From: Takifugu bimaculatus
Taxonomy: Eukaryota > Chordata > Actinopteri > Tetraodontiformes > Tetraodontidae
Direction: 5' to 3'
DNA: 64,000 nucleotides
Assembly (NCBI GenBank): GCA_004026145.2
Contig: CP034977.1
Coordinates: 3,883,984-3,947,983, forward strand
Both the position numbers and the translations under genes were made by a program. A model generated the notes under the pieces. It ran no database searches. It had not been told where the DNA came from and saw nothing but the letters and a program-made list of their open reading frames with translations. The stretch's first letter is position 1, and every line of letters starts with the position of its first letter. Shown here piece by piece: positions 46,922 through 59,095 of this stretch.

Positions 46922-48217
46922 ATGATGACGAGCACTTTTTCACCAGTGCGAGCTCTGATGGTCTCGCTGCTCGTCAGTGTGGACGCTGGTGAGTTGCTAA
47001 ATCTCCTTTTTTTTTATTTTCTTATTCACTGCATGTGTCAGATTTGAGTTCCAAGACAAACAAGAAGCTGCTGGTGATGCAGAATCCTCTGGGAAAGCAG
47101 CGCTGAGAGTGTCTGCCAGCCATTGTCTCTCGTTCTTGACGGCAGGACGAAGCCTGCGGAGGATCCAGGAACGCGTGCGCGGCGCCCAGCTGCAGGACGC
47201 CAAGCAGCTGCTGACCAACGCCGGACGCCAGAGTTTCCAACACGTGACGCAGGGGAAGATTCACCAGCCGCTCGACCACTTCCACCCCCGGGACCGAAGA
47301 AGCTTCCCTCAGGTGGAGGATGAATCTGAAACGCTCCCAGTCCGGCGAAAACATGGCGACCAAAGCGACGCAGCAGCGCGCTCTCAGTTAGCTCAGACGT
47401 TTATTTAGAGCATCAAGCAATGTTATTTCTGTGAAGCTTTATCCATCCCAGCAAAGCCTCGAAGGTCCTGCTTCACACCCTAAACCAGAGAAATCCTCAG
47501 AATCCCCAACTCTGCACGCCACTGACAGACGAGTGTTCCACCCATCAGCTTCCTTCAGCCTTCGCTGTCAGTTCAGGCCGCCGCCGCCCTCGCCGTGACC
47601 TCACATGTCTCCTCTCTGTCTCACTTCCAGAGGTTCTTTGTGAACGAGGCTTTCTGCCGGGGTCCCGACGGCCCCGTGTTCCTCTACATCGGAGGAGAGG
47701 GGCCCATCTTTGAGTTTGACGTTCTGGCAGGTACAACTGAACCACCCGGTTGAACTACCACTAACTAATCAGGCTACTGAACTGCTACTAACTAATCAGG
47801 CTACTGAACTACCACTAACTAATCAGGCTACTGAACTACTACTAACTAATCAGGCAGGTTAGAAACTGTAAAAGGTGACTTGGTTTTTAGGTTTCTCGCC
47901 TTTATGTTGTCTGTAAAACAATGTTGAGGGTTAAAGATGATGAACATCTCTTAAGGTTCAGAACATCTTTAAATCCAGAGGTCAAATTCACCGTCACTAA
48001 TCGGTGTGTGTGAAAATGTTCGGCTTTTTTCTGTCTCTTCCACCCGCTTTGACGACATTTTTACAGGTCACCATGTCGACATGGCCAGAGAACACGGAGC
48101 GCTGCTCTTGGCTCTGGAGCATCGTTTCTATGGTGACAGCATAAATCCCGATGGGCTCAAAACAGAAAACCTGGAGAACCTGAGCAGCAAGCAAGCGTTA
48201 GTGCTGCTTCCTCTGTG

Positions 48218-48255
<38 letters not shown>

Positions 48256-50584
48256 TGTGTGTGTGTGGGGCTATCACTTTATCTTCTACACACATATTTT
48301 GATCTCGTTATCAAGCACATTCATAATTCAGGACATTTGTCACACATGTGGCCGCTCCTGAACTTATTTATTTATTATTTATCATACTTCTTTGTTTATT
48401 TAGACTTGCTGACTTGGTTGCTTTTCACCAACACATCAGCCAAAGCTTCAATCTGAGCCAGAGGAACACTTGGATCAGCTTCGGAGGCTCGTATTCTGGA
48501 TCTCTGTCTGCCTGGTTCAGAGGGCAGGTGCCAGACGGGGCTAATAGTTCTGATAACTATTAAAATAGTCGTTCCAAACACATATTAAAAGTCCCATTAT
48601 TTCCCTGCTGTTGCCCACGTTCTGCTCTGTGCTCCTGCAGTTTCCTCACCTGGTGTTTGGAGCTGTGGCATCATCAGCTCCCGTCAAGGCGACGCTGGAC
48701 TTCTCTGCTTACAGTGATGTAATGTTGTTGTAATTTACACAAGCCCAAACTGGGATCTTAGGCCAGTACATGAGCATTTGTTTCAAAATGCACCGTTAAA
48801 GCTGTTAATCTGGTGATTTTCTTTGTTTCAGACTGTTGGTTTGAGTCTCGCTAATGAGGCGGTTGGAGGGTCAGCAAAGGTGTGAAGATGCCGTCTGAGC
48901 TGGTGGAGGAGGCAGTAAGTTGACTCTTATGTTCGTTTTCTAGTGTCTGGATGCTGTGAAGGAAGCGTTTGCTGCTGTGGAAGCGGCGCTGATGATGGGC
49001 AACGTCAGCCAGGTGGCCTCAGACTTCGGCTGCTGTCAGACCCCAAAGAACCTGGACGACCAGGTGAGGACTGTCAGACGGAGGTGTCAGTCTGTCTCCA
49101 GTGGGAACATAATCTCACCTTCATCTTAGATTGAGCTCATGCAGGAACTGGCTGGCATCTTCATGGGTGCTGTGCAGTACAATGAAGAAGGCGTGTTCAT
49201 GTCCATCAGTGACCTCTGTGAGGTCATGACCTCAAAGAACGGGACCTGTCAGAAGGCGGTGGATGCCTACAACCGCCTTGTTAAACTTGCACAGGTATTT
49301 TACACTCCCACTGATAAACTATCATCCCTAACAAATATACAGCTCGATCTTTATTTTATTATTGGCCCTTTCCTCCTTGCACATGCTGGGAGAAACAAGT
49401 CATTTTGGCCTTCCCTGTTCCTACCGACCGCAGTTGTAGTTCATATTGTGACCACAAGATGTCGCTGTTGGCAAGTTATTGGGAAAGTTTGAATGAAATG
49501 AAAACCCAGTGTTGCTCTCATCAGCAGAATTGTGGGACCAAATAATTCCTTATCTGATTGTGCAGGTCTACCGGTCCATCACCGAAGAACCATGTCTGGA
49601 CGTCTCTCATGAGAAAACACTGAAGGATCTGATGGACACTTCCCCACACGCGGGCCGGCGCTCAGTGAGACAGTGGACCTACCAGACCTGCACCGAGTTT
49701 GGCTTCTGTACGATCCACAGCTCAGCAGACACACACTCTGCCACCCTCTTCGTCTCGTTTGACACTCGTCGTGTGCTTCCAGTCCAGACCTGTGAGGACA
49801 CCACTTGTCCTTTCTCGGGAATGGTGACCCTGCAGTTCGAGACTGAAGTGTGTCCCACAGTCTTCGGCGTCTCCCGGCCTTCCTTGGCCCGACAGATTGC
49901 CTTTACCAACACCTACTACGGGGGGGACAGCCCGCGCACTCACAGGGTCCTCTACATCAACGGTGAGCTCTTTTCTTCTTCCAAACAACGCATTAATCCC
50001 AGAGTTGAGGAATTTACACGTACAATATTAATAACAGGCGGAATTGATCCGTGGAAGGAGCTTTCAGTTACCCAGGACAGAAGTGGAGACCAGGTCGTTT
50101 TCATCGAGGACACTGCTCACTGTGCGGACATGAGGAGCCAAAGAGTCACAGACCGCAGTTCACTCCAGACAGCCAGAGCGGTACACTTCTCACACGCACG
50201 AGCGTGCACCAAACTCCCGCTATAACAACACACCCCTGGTGGACAGCAGGCTCACAAGAAACCTGTTTAAATAAAATTGTATTGTTACGATTCGGCCACA
50301 AGGGAGAGGCGTCACGCACCTGAGAGCTCCAGGTTGGCCCGGATGTAAAAACATACACACTAGGTGTCTTTGAGACAGTAAATGTGACCATTTCCGGTAA
50401 AATATCTGAACAATTCAGTCCTCAACAGTGGGAACTCCTTCCACTATATCACCAGATTACTGCGGGGGTGGGGGAATCTGTTAACAATCTCACCACGGTA
50501 TCTGCATCCCTGCAGGAGATCGAGAGACACGTGACCGAGTGGCTGAAGATGGCGTCTCAGGAGAGAAGGAAGGAACAGAAGTGA
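46922..50584 (+). CDS. prss16: Thymus-specific serine protease (peptidase family S28)
   Basis: Secretory/lysosomal serine peptidase of the S28 family (relatives PRCP, DPP7); in mammals it is expressed in thymic cortical epithelium and shapes peptides for CD4 selection. Thirteen exons: 46922-46988, 47146-47312, 47631-47730, 48067-48196, 48404-48527, 48641-48718, 48832-48879, 48944-49063, 49130-49294, 49566-49707, 49783-49962, 50038-50180 and 50516-50584; 510 residues (human 514). Signal peptide ~1-22 (VRALMVSLLVSVDAG). Catalytic triad intact: Ser184 in GGSYSGSLSAW, Asp444 in GGIDPW, His468 in TAHCADM. The QTCTEFGF, NTYYGG and CPTVFG segments are family hallmarks. Exon 4 ends in a less usual GC/GTTAGT donor, set by frame and by the KQALADLVAF motif. 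A possible glycosylation site NLS is at ~171. Confidence 0.93.
47751..47855. repeat. 27-bp minisatellite, about four copies
   Basis: Tandem copies built on TGAACTACCACTAACTAATC plus AGGCTAC, in prss16 intron 3, with ACC/GCT/ACT variation. Confidence 0.9.
48221..48249. repeat. (GT)n microsatellite in prss16 intron 4
   Basis: GT dinucleotides 24 nt after the exon 4 donor, followed by GA and GT runs. Confidence 0.85.
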
Positions 50585-51085
50585 GAAGATCGCCGAGAGA
50601 TCGACCAGGTCTTTCTGGTCTTCTCTGACTACATTTGCCAGGTCGCTATACGTTACACGGAGTTTATAATTAAGAGCCTACTTACAGAAATAATTTCAAG
50701 ATACTGATTTAATTATCATTTTATTTTGCAGAATAGCCCATAACAAGAAGTGACGTTTCCATTAGTCTTCAACATTTTATTCAAACATTGAATATATATA
50801 TTTAAATATTTTATCTTAACATTTAATATCGATTTATCTCAACTGTCCATTTCATTATGATTTGATATGAGCACATGATGATCTAATGAGATTTTAGGTA
50901 TTTCTTACCATTCATAATCATATTTAGATGATTCTTTATTAACTCTTTTATAATTTGTGTCTTTTTTCTTTTTTGCGTGAACGTCACTTGTCATGCGCCC
51001 GTATTGCCGCTAGGGTGCGACATTGCCATTGCAGTCACATTCTTTGTTCCTTTGAAACGCTCAATAAATGTTCAGAAACAGTAAA
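50585..51085 (+). other. prss16 3' UTR
   Basis: About 480 nt, AT-rich, ending with AATAAA at 51063-51068. Confidence 0.6.
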
Positions 51086-51221
51086 TTAGGCGCAGATGTC
51101 GCGAGATGGATGTGATGCGACAGTGTCTGTGGATGCAATCTTACAAAAGTGACAGAAATGGTGAGGAGATGGAGAGTGTTTGTGTGAGGAAGGTGTGGAA
51201 GCAGCAGTTGTCCTGAGGCCA

Positions 51222-51222
<1 letters not shown>

Positions 51223-51274
<52 letters not shown>
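51223..51274. repeat. (TG)26 microsatellite
   Basis: Uninterrupted TG run between prss16 and meis3. Confidence 0.9.
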
Positions 51275-51275
<1 letters not shown>

Positions 51276-51385
51276 ACCCTCTCCATAGGGGGTCAAAAGT
51301 GGGAGGTCATGACCTTTCTGACCCCTGTGGGAGTAGAGATCATCAATCAACTGGGGGCTGGACAGATCAGCAGGACACGCACACA

Positions 51386-51387
<2 letters not shown>

Positions 51388-51417
<30 letters not shown>
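51388..51417. repeat. (AC)15 microsatellite
   Basis: AC run in inverted complement to the (TG)26, 113 bp away. Confidence 0.9.
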
Positions 51418-51419
<2 letters not shown>

Positions 51420-54400
51420 TACTGTAACACTCTTGCATAAGTTCAAATAAGAAACAAATGAAATGCACCAAAATCCTAACGTACAGTAAAAGTATAACGT
51501 ACAGCTGTGGGACATTTCCGTCCCAGCTATCAGCTGCGAGTGTGTTCTCTTTGATAACACACATTGTTATTCATGGGGGGCTCAGATGTTATCATGTACC
51601 TCCACACAAAGGTAAAAAGAATCCAAGTAATCAAGGACTGTTTAAACTCAGCCTGGTGTTGGAAATCCACCCCCCCCCCCAATGAGCTGGTTCAGACTCC
51701 ACACAGCCAGAGTTGGAGTCTGGATCAAAGTATGTGATATGTTTTCGACTCTGTGACCTGTTGTGGAGACGCCGTGCGTGTGATTGTGAGGAAACGTCAT
51801 GGGCTGTAATGAAGTGTTATGGGTGAGGGTGGGGGCTTGGGGCTTACCCCCCCAACATCTCATCTCTGGGGCTAACCACACACCCCACAGGCCACTATCA
51901 GGGCCATCAGCCAGCACTTGCTGAGCACCGGGGCATGCTTTTTCTCTCTCCTCCATCCCCCTCCTTTACCAGCACCACTAACCCCCCCCCCCCCTCCCCG
52001 GCCTGTCGTGTTGATCAATGAGGAAGTTCTTGGGCCTCAACTATTAATCAGAGCCTATCGGCTATCTGTCCGCAGAGCCAACCAATCACGGCCCCCCGAC
52101 AGCTGGTTCATGAAAAATGTGGCCGGTGTGGATGGATGAGGGGGTGGGAGGAGGTGTAGGTGGGAGCAGAGGAGGAGCACTATCTGATGGGAGCCAGGTC
52201 ACAGCTGCACACCAGCACTTTATGCACTTACACTTGATTCCTGACATAATGATGACCGCCACACGAGCGCGCGTGAGCGCACAAGTTTGAATACGTAAAC
52301 AGAAGCCTTCGCCGCCGCGTTTCCCCCCGTTTCTCTGCAGCTGGAAGCACAAACTGAGGTGTTTTTTTTGTGTGAGGTTTGCAGAGAGGCTGTTGTCCTC
52401 ACGCCTCGAACATTCATTAGCACGCCGCCATCCCTCTTCTGCATAATCGCCGCGCTTAAACTCATCCATTCACATCTTATTGCCATGATTAGATTACATC
52501 TGATGCCATTACGCTGCTCCCATCATTCTCCTCACTCCTCGCTCCCTTCATCATGGATTTCTTGGAGATCTTATTAGTGTGCGACGCAGACCAGGTCTCC
52601 CGTTTTGGATTTATGAAATCTCAGACTTCTTCTCCTTTAATCTGGCCCCCTCCTCCTTTTCTCCCTTCCTTGCATCTGTCCATCTATCATTCCCAGGGTT
52701 GACTTGGGCGGAAGAGTATTAATCCTTCCCTCCCATCCTTCACTTCTATGGACAGATGAGGAGGTGGAACGAGGGAGGGGATGGGGGTCGGGGACCCTGG
52801 CGTTGGTTTTCATAATGTTTCTGCAGTATTTTGGAGGCACGGATGGAGAAATATTAGTGGTTATATATGCAGATTTATTAGACAATAGGTCAGTGGGCTC
52901 TATCTTCGCCAGGTATTCGGGCGTGATGGATGGAGGTGTGTGAGCAGCTTCCAGAGGGAGTTACTCGTGTGCCCCACAAAAAGGGTTCAACCGAGGCTCC
53001 GATCCTACTTGTTGACACCAAATCAGCTGTATCAAACTTTCCGAAGCCCTGCTGGGACAGTAAGAGCGCTGGCCTGTGTGGGCGGGGCTTAAATGAATCA
53101 CACACACACACACACACACTGAAGAAGCTGCTGTGTGGAGGCTCTCCGGCCGTATCATCAGGATTTATTCATAAAGTAAGAACAAGGAAAGATCCAGCTT
53201 GGTGCTGTAATGTGTTAAGTGCTTTATGAACGCTTGCTGCTGCAATCTTGTCCAAAGTGAGGCAGCAGTCTGACAGCAAACACGTTGGTTTGGTCAGCAA
53301 ATGTGCACGCCTGCATGTGCAAGTTATCAGCCAATGATCTAATCATGGACTAAGATTAAACCAGCGGCTAATTGGTTTGGCTTCAGAGGTTAGATACACA
53401 CCAACCAGGCATGTGATGGCCACCGCCCAAACAAGTAAATGCATTAGAACCAACGGAAAAGACAAACATGCAGCGGCTAATGACAGACATTGACGTCCCC
53501 TGATGGACGACCGACGAGGGACACAACAGTCCGATCTGGCCCAGTGACTCCAAATGAGGTCACACGGCTGATTGACGGTGTCCCTCCTGCACGAGCCGAG
53601 GTCATGAGCTGGGCAGTAGAACCGCTGGATCCCCTGGAACAGGATCCCCTGGAACAGGATCCCCCTGGACAGACTAACAGTTGCTAAAAGTTTTAGACTA
53701 GCAGATGAATTTTTGGAGCCCCACAACAACAGACAATGGCGAGATTAGCGCTCATTTAGCTGCAGGGGAGCTCCATTAATCCACTTAGAGAAAGTTGTAC
53801 CCACGACAGCTGAGTTGTAGCAGCCGAAACACAATCGTCTCTCCAGTTGAGTCACATTTGAGCCGTCCTGTCGGGCCGGGGGAACACAGCAACCGGGCCC
53901 GTGTTTGTTTACCCTCGTCCTGTAATGAAATATGCTCAGCCGCGTTAGTGACCACCCATCACATCGACGGCACGTCAGAAACACTCCTGCACCTTCACGG
54001 GATCCATTAAGCTGAGGGAAATCAGGTGAAGTGATCAGGACGTGTAATGAAATCAGCCCCAAATGAGGAAAAACAAATTCAGGCTGGAGAAATAAACCTT
54101 TGACCAGCAGTCAGGAGTAAAGCCCACTCCCCCCCCCCCCCCAAGCCCTTGCAGTGACAGGTAGATTAAAGGGCGTGATAGATGCCCCTCTTCGAGTCTC
54201 CCTCTTCTCAACTCCCCCACCCCTCTTTCCCTCCCCTCCATCTATCATGGCGGCTGGTGTAATTGCGGCTGCGTGAGGCTGGCAGAGGGAGCCTCCATCC
54301 ATCTCCTTAACAACAAACAGTCAGGAGGACGGATGGCGCTGCACTCCCAAGTTAATCTCCATCTATAAAGGATGGGTGTGGTGGTGTTGGGGGGGGGGGG

Positions 54401-57400
54401 CAGAGAGGAGGGAGAAAATAACCAAACGGAGAATTGTTGTGTTAGTTTTCAATAAGCAAAAAGAGATAAAGATGAGAAGGGCAGAAGGATGGAGAGGGAG
54501 TGAGACACGTCTAAAAAAGGGGGGAGCGGAGGGGAAATGAAGGCGGAAACTGGGGGGAAGGTTTGCAAACATGATAAGAGAAGATTGGGGAGGATTTCTG
54601 AGAGGACCTTCTGGAAGACAGGAGGAAAGATGGAAGGAGAGATGAAGGAAAGGGGGTGGGGTGGGGACCAAAAATTTATGCCTGTGTGACCAGACGACCC
54701 AGAAACTAGAGAGGCACGAGCTCATAAAAATGCACTCTGCGTCCCCCCAACTGCCCCATACTTTTACCCCGCTCCGTGTCCTTCCCCTCGTCTTCTTCCC
54801 TCCCTCCTTCCCCTCAGACACGGACGCCGGCAGCTCTCTGATGTCTGAACGCTGGCGTTCCGATGCCAGAGGTCACGGCAGCCATATTTTGTTAATGGCA
54901 GAGTCACCGGTGTCAACAAGGCTGGGCGGCAGGAAGATGGGGGCAACTAGCTCAAACTTTTGCTCTTCCAGTAACGCAGTACATTTACTTTACAGTACAT
55001 TTACTTAAACTTTGGGAGTGGAAGTTTTATTAGTGATAAAACGATATTACCATTGTACTGAGAGGTTGAGTTTATCGTTTAGATTAGGGCCTATTTTGTT
55101 ACATCACTGCAGTTCTTGCAGCTTGATTATGAGCCCAAGTTCCTTCGTTTCATTTCTTTCATGCAATTCAGCTGCTCCCAAAGTCCATATTTTTCCATCT
55201 CTTTTGGGTGTTTAATGTCTTTAAACCGGCGCCATCTTATGCTCAGACGGGGGGGAGTGTCGACCCTGACCTCAGCTGACACAGAGCCACAAATATGCAT
55301 GCAGGAAAACGGCGCTGTATCTGCTGACACCAGGGCGAGCGCTCACTCCCCGACGGGCCTTGGTGGCTGCGGAGCGGCGAGCGCTTGAGCCTTGACAGCC
55401 GGTGACAAATAACTGCAGCAGCCTTGACGCGCAGGGCGGCCTCACGGCGGGCGGACTGACGCCTGTTCTGCAGGGGTTTAGTGCACAAAATCCCAGGAAG
55501 ATGAGTTTAAAAGCCACATTTTGGCAATAGGTTCCTTTTTTGAGAACTGTTAATTTAAAAAAAAACATGTTGATATTTAGTCCAATTGTGTGTGGATCAT
55601 TAAAAAACTCAGGTTTATCAAATCTTGTAAGTCATTTTCTCATTTCAGTGATGCTGAGAGTCCATTATCAATCATCCGAACACACTTATTGAAGCCTTGC
55701 GAAGATGGCGCGGTATAAAAAAGTCCTCTTGACATCAATCATAGTTACCGAGCAGAAGACTCACCCAGTTTTTTAGCTGAGCTCAACAGAAGCAGGCGAA
55801 TCACATCAGTTATTTGGGGTCTCCTGGAACACGAAGTTCCATTGTCATTTAATTCCATTTTCCTTAACATCTGTGTTTGACAGCATCCCTTTTCACACAG
55901 CTTTAATAACATATGCTGGCTGGGTGTTGGCCCACAGCCACAAGGAGATGTGATAAAACTGACAGATCCTTTGGTGTTTGTGATGTAAATGAGTGTAATC
56001 TACACGTTTAGATAATGGCCTGTTAGATAAATGTTACAGAGATTTAAGATTTATGGCCCGAGCTGAAGGGACCCGACACCCTGAAATGTGCTCATTCCCA
56101 TTCGAGAGGATTTGAGGTTTGTCCGCGGAGGGACGCGCAAATGTCCTCAGATGATGCACACTTGTGCGTTAATCCTCTTCAATCGGCCTGTTAACAAAGT
56201 GAAAACATGCCCCGGCTCTGCTCCCTTCGAGGCTCTGCCCCGTGGCCCTGTGGTGAGGGGGTCGAGCTCTGTGATCACCCCTGTCGGACACCAGCGCTCC
56301 GCGGAGTTAAAAGAGCCGCGGATGGATGCGCGCTTCGGGGCCTCCACTCACAGGCGACCCCACGTTCACACAGCACGCCGCCCGCGGAGCCCCCTGCCCC
56401 GGCCCGCTGCGCCCCTGCAAGCCGCTGCTGATTGAAGTGCAGCCGCCTGTTGGTGCTGCGCAGCGGGACCCGGGAAAGGGGAGCGTCCAGAATAATTATT
56501 ATGTTACTTCGGTGTCATTTACAACACAAGACCAGGGGGGAGTTAAATATTCCACCAACGTGTGAAAAGGGGCTTTAAAGCCCTTCCATCGAGTTAAAAT
56601 AAAACGTTCTCACAGTGATGGTTTTGTTGTCTTACTTGGCCAAAGCGGAACATTTGCGCAGCGTCCACAGGCGGGTCGCATTGGAAGCGGGCGCGCGCAA
56701 TAAAACACTTTGGAAGCTATTAGCAGCAGTCAATTCTCCTTATATTTATTTATGGCACGATGTGGAGATTGTTCGGCGGCTATTGGTCCTACAATTAGTC
56801 CCAAACACATAAACACATTGTTTTCAGCTCAGAAACATGGACGGATTACGAAATGTTGGAATAAATGGTTATTCTAAAAGTTCTTTGGAAGCTAGATTTC
56901 TTTTATCGTAGAAGTTTTCAAATCTCGGAGCAAGTTGCACGACATTAAGGAACTTTAATGCTGATTTATATGTATGTATATTCATGGATTTAATGTAGTG
57001 CAATTAATGTATATTATTAATTAAAAGATGCAATCAAGTTTATTTAAAAATATATCATATTAAAATTCACTTTAAACGGTTGGACAATTCATATTTCACC
57101 CGATGTGAATGACATATTTTAAAAGAAGCAATAAGTGCAGATATTATTGTGCATGAACTTTATGCTAAAAAGTTAAAATAAACATCTGCCATATTTAAGT
57201 TTGACTCAAAAAGAATGCTTTATTGTAATTTGCTATTGATGCATATAAAAAGTTGTGGGGAAAAAAACTTAATTTAATTTTATGAGCTTTTATCTCGTTC
57301 ACTTTGCGTAACTGCGTGCAAAGTTAGCTATTAAACTAATTTTTAAAAGTGTATATTTATGTTTATACGTATATATATTTATGTTTGTCCCTGAGTGACG

Positions 57401-57483
57401 GACATGAAGAAAAGAACAAATAGATCCAATTCGTGGGTGACAGCAGCGGTTCCGACAGCAGCCTGAAGCTGAATGAGCAGGAG

Positions 57484-57715
57484 GAGAGGAAGAGAGGCGA
57501 GGGGGAAGAGGAGGAGGAGATGAGGGAGGGAGGGAAGGAGGGAGGGAAGGAGGGAGGGAGGGAGGGAAGGAGATGGGGGGCAAAGAGACCCCGTCGCGTT
57601 TTGACCCTCCGAAACCTCCTCACACAGCGCGCTCCGCCACCATCGCTGCCCCCCGTCCTCCCCCTCCCCCCTCTTCCTCCTCCTCCTCCTCCTCCTCCTC
57701 CTCTGGAGGCTGAAA
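57484..57715. repeat. Purine tract followed by pyrimidine tract
   Basis: 57484-57570 is almost all G/A on the plus strand, including (GGGA)4 at 57552-57567. 57640-57715 is almost all C/T, with a (CCT)n block. The two are partly complementary. Confidence 0.85.
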
Positions 57716-58325
57716 ACACCATCGCTCATTCCCGGCACTGACATTTGCCCGACCGTCGGTGCGCGGACAGCAGCGAGAACAAGGAGCCGGAGACGAACCC
57801 GCAGCACCGGAGCATCCCGATACGAGTCGGCCGGAGCGAGAGGCGCACCAGGCGGGGAGAGCCGCTGCAGGGAGTCGCTGCTGCCGCTCCGGACTACCGG
57901 ACACGGCCCGAGCCGGACTGGATACGGAGTGCATTTACGTCTCGGTGGGACATTTTTGATCTTGCAGCGGAGCCTCGCGCGCTTGCATTTCCACTCGCTA
58001 GCATTTAACAGCTTTATTAATGCTAAGTAGATCATAAAGCATTAGGCTGAGCCCAGGAGAGCCGTCGGCGAGGGCTCCAGTCGCATCATGATGTTGTAAT
58101 ATTAAAGGCTGGGAGTAAACAGGGGGGAGCGGGTCAGTGTTTGGCTCCCTCCTCCTTCATCTAGATGGTGATGAGCGTGTTCGCCACATCGGTGCCAATG
58201 AATTAAAAACAACAACAACACTTATTTATTTACAGAACCTCAGGAGCGGAGAAAGGGCGCAAAGCTCGCTGGACTAGCCGAGCAGTGCATCGTCGTCTCT
58301 GGTGTCGGATTGGCTGTCGGAGCGC
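57600..58325 (+). promoter_or_regulatory. meis3: Probable meis3 promoter and 5' UTR
   Basis: GC- and CpG-rich block leading without a clear acceptor to the ATG at 58326. Long structured leaders are usual for MEIS genes. The transcription start is not identified. Confidence 0.45.
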
Positions 58326-59061
58326 ATGGAGAAAAGGGTACGTCCGCTCTTTTTTCCTTATTAATTGCGTGGGTTCTAATGGTTGGGAGGGATCGCGGAT
58401 CGGACACGGGGAACGTGAGTCCTCTTGGAAATGCTCTCCGCTGTTTTAACAGCCGGACAAACACAAGGCCCGCTGGAAACGGACTAATGGACTGACATGA
58501 GCTCAGTGTTCCAGGAGGAGATGTGCCAGCAGATACAACATGAGCCAAAGAGAAATCTGCCTCTTACTGTTCACCAAACTACCCAGGATCAATGTAGCAC
58601 TTTACAGACAAATGGAGAGAAAAAAAACTAGCTTCCTAAAATATAGAAATGATACGTCTGTTTGCACCTTTGACCCCAGTCAGACTTTAGGGATAAAATA
58701 GAATATTGCTGTGTTAAATAGTGCAGCTCCTCCAGGTTATTGATCCAACACATTCAGTGTGTTTGGTTTTGCTGCTCATTTGGATCCACCGTTTCCTCCC
58801 TCCACCCTATGGAGCTGGCGTGTGTAACAGCACTCAGGCTTTATGGCACATCGGGGTTAGAGCCGTGTAGGTAATTAAGAGGCAGAGCGGAGGAGATGCA
58901 GCTCTTCAACTCAGTAAGTAGGTCAGGTTTTTTTGCCACAGTGATTCAGAGGCGGCACCGTGGTGCTGGAGGAGAGATTGGCTGACGGGCAGCAGGCTGA
59001 GACCTCTCAGTGAAGGAGCGCGATTAAAGAAACGTCAGGACTGTTTGACAACAGAGCTCGG

Positions 59062-59095
<34 letters not shown>

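Larger units (their letters stand above)
51086..57480. other. Gene-free region upstream of meis3
   Basis: About 6.4 kb with no supported gene; all ORFs are short, overlapping and without recognisable motifs. It holds (TG)26 at 51223-51274 and (AC)15 at 51388-51417, poly-C/G runs, a short GGATCCCCTGGAACA tandem near 53626-53660, and several non-repetitive, balanced-composition stretches (about 52020-52140, 52430-52580, 54243-54360, 56740-56850) that look like candidate conserved non-coding elements. Pbx/Meis-like words occur at 53569-53578 and 54155-54160. Large regulatory deserts are typical around meis genes. Confidence 0.5.

Noticed and set aside
47751..47855. CRISPR-like array
   Set aside because: Direct tandem repeats without unique spacers, inside a vertebrate intron: a minisatellite.
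53626..53660. Short GGATCCCCTGGAACA tandem
   Set aside because: Only about 2.5 copies of 15 bp; too short to support a distinct element.
57379..58035. 218-codon minus-strand ORF
   Set aside because: Runs through the purine/pyrimidine tracts; translation is low-complexity Arg/Ser/Pro with no family likeness.
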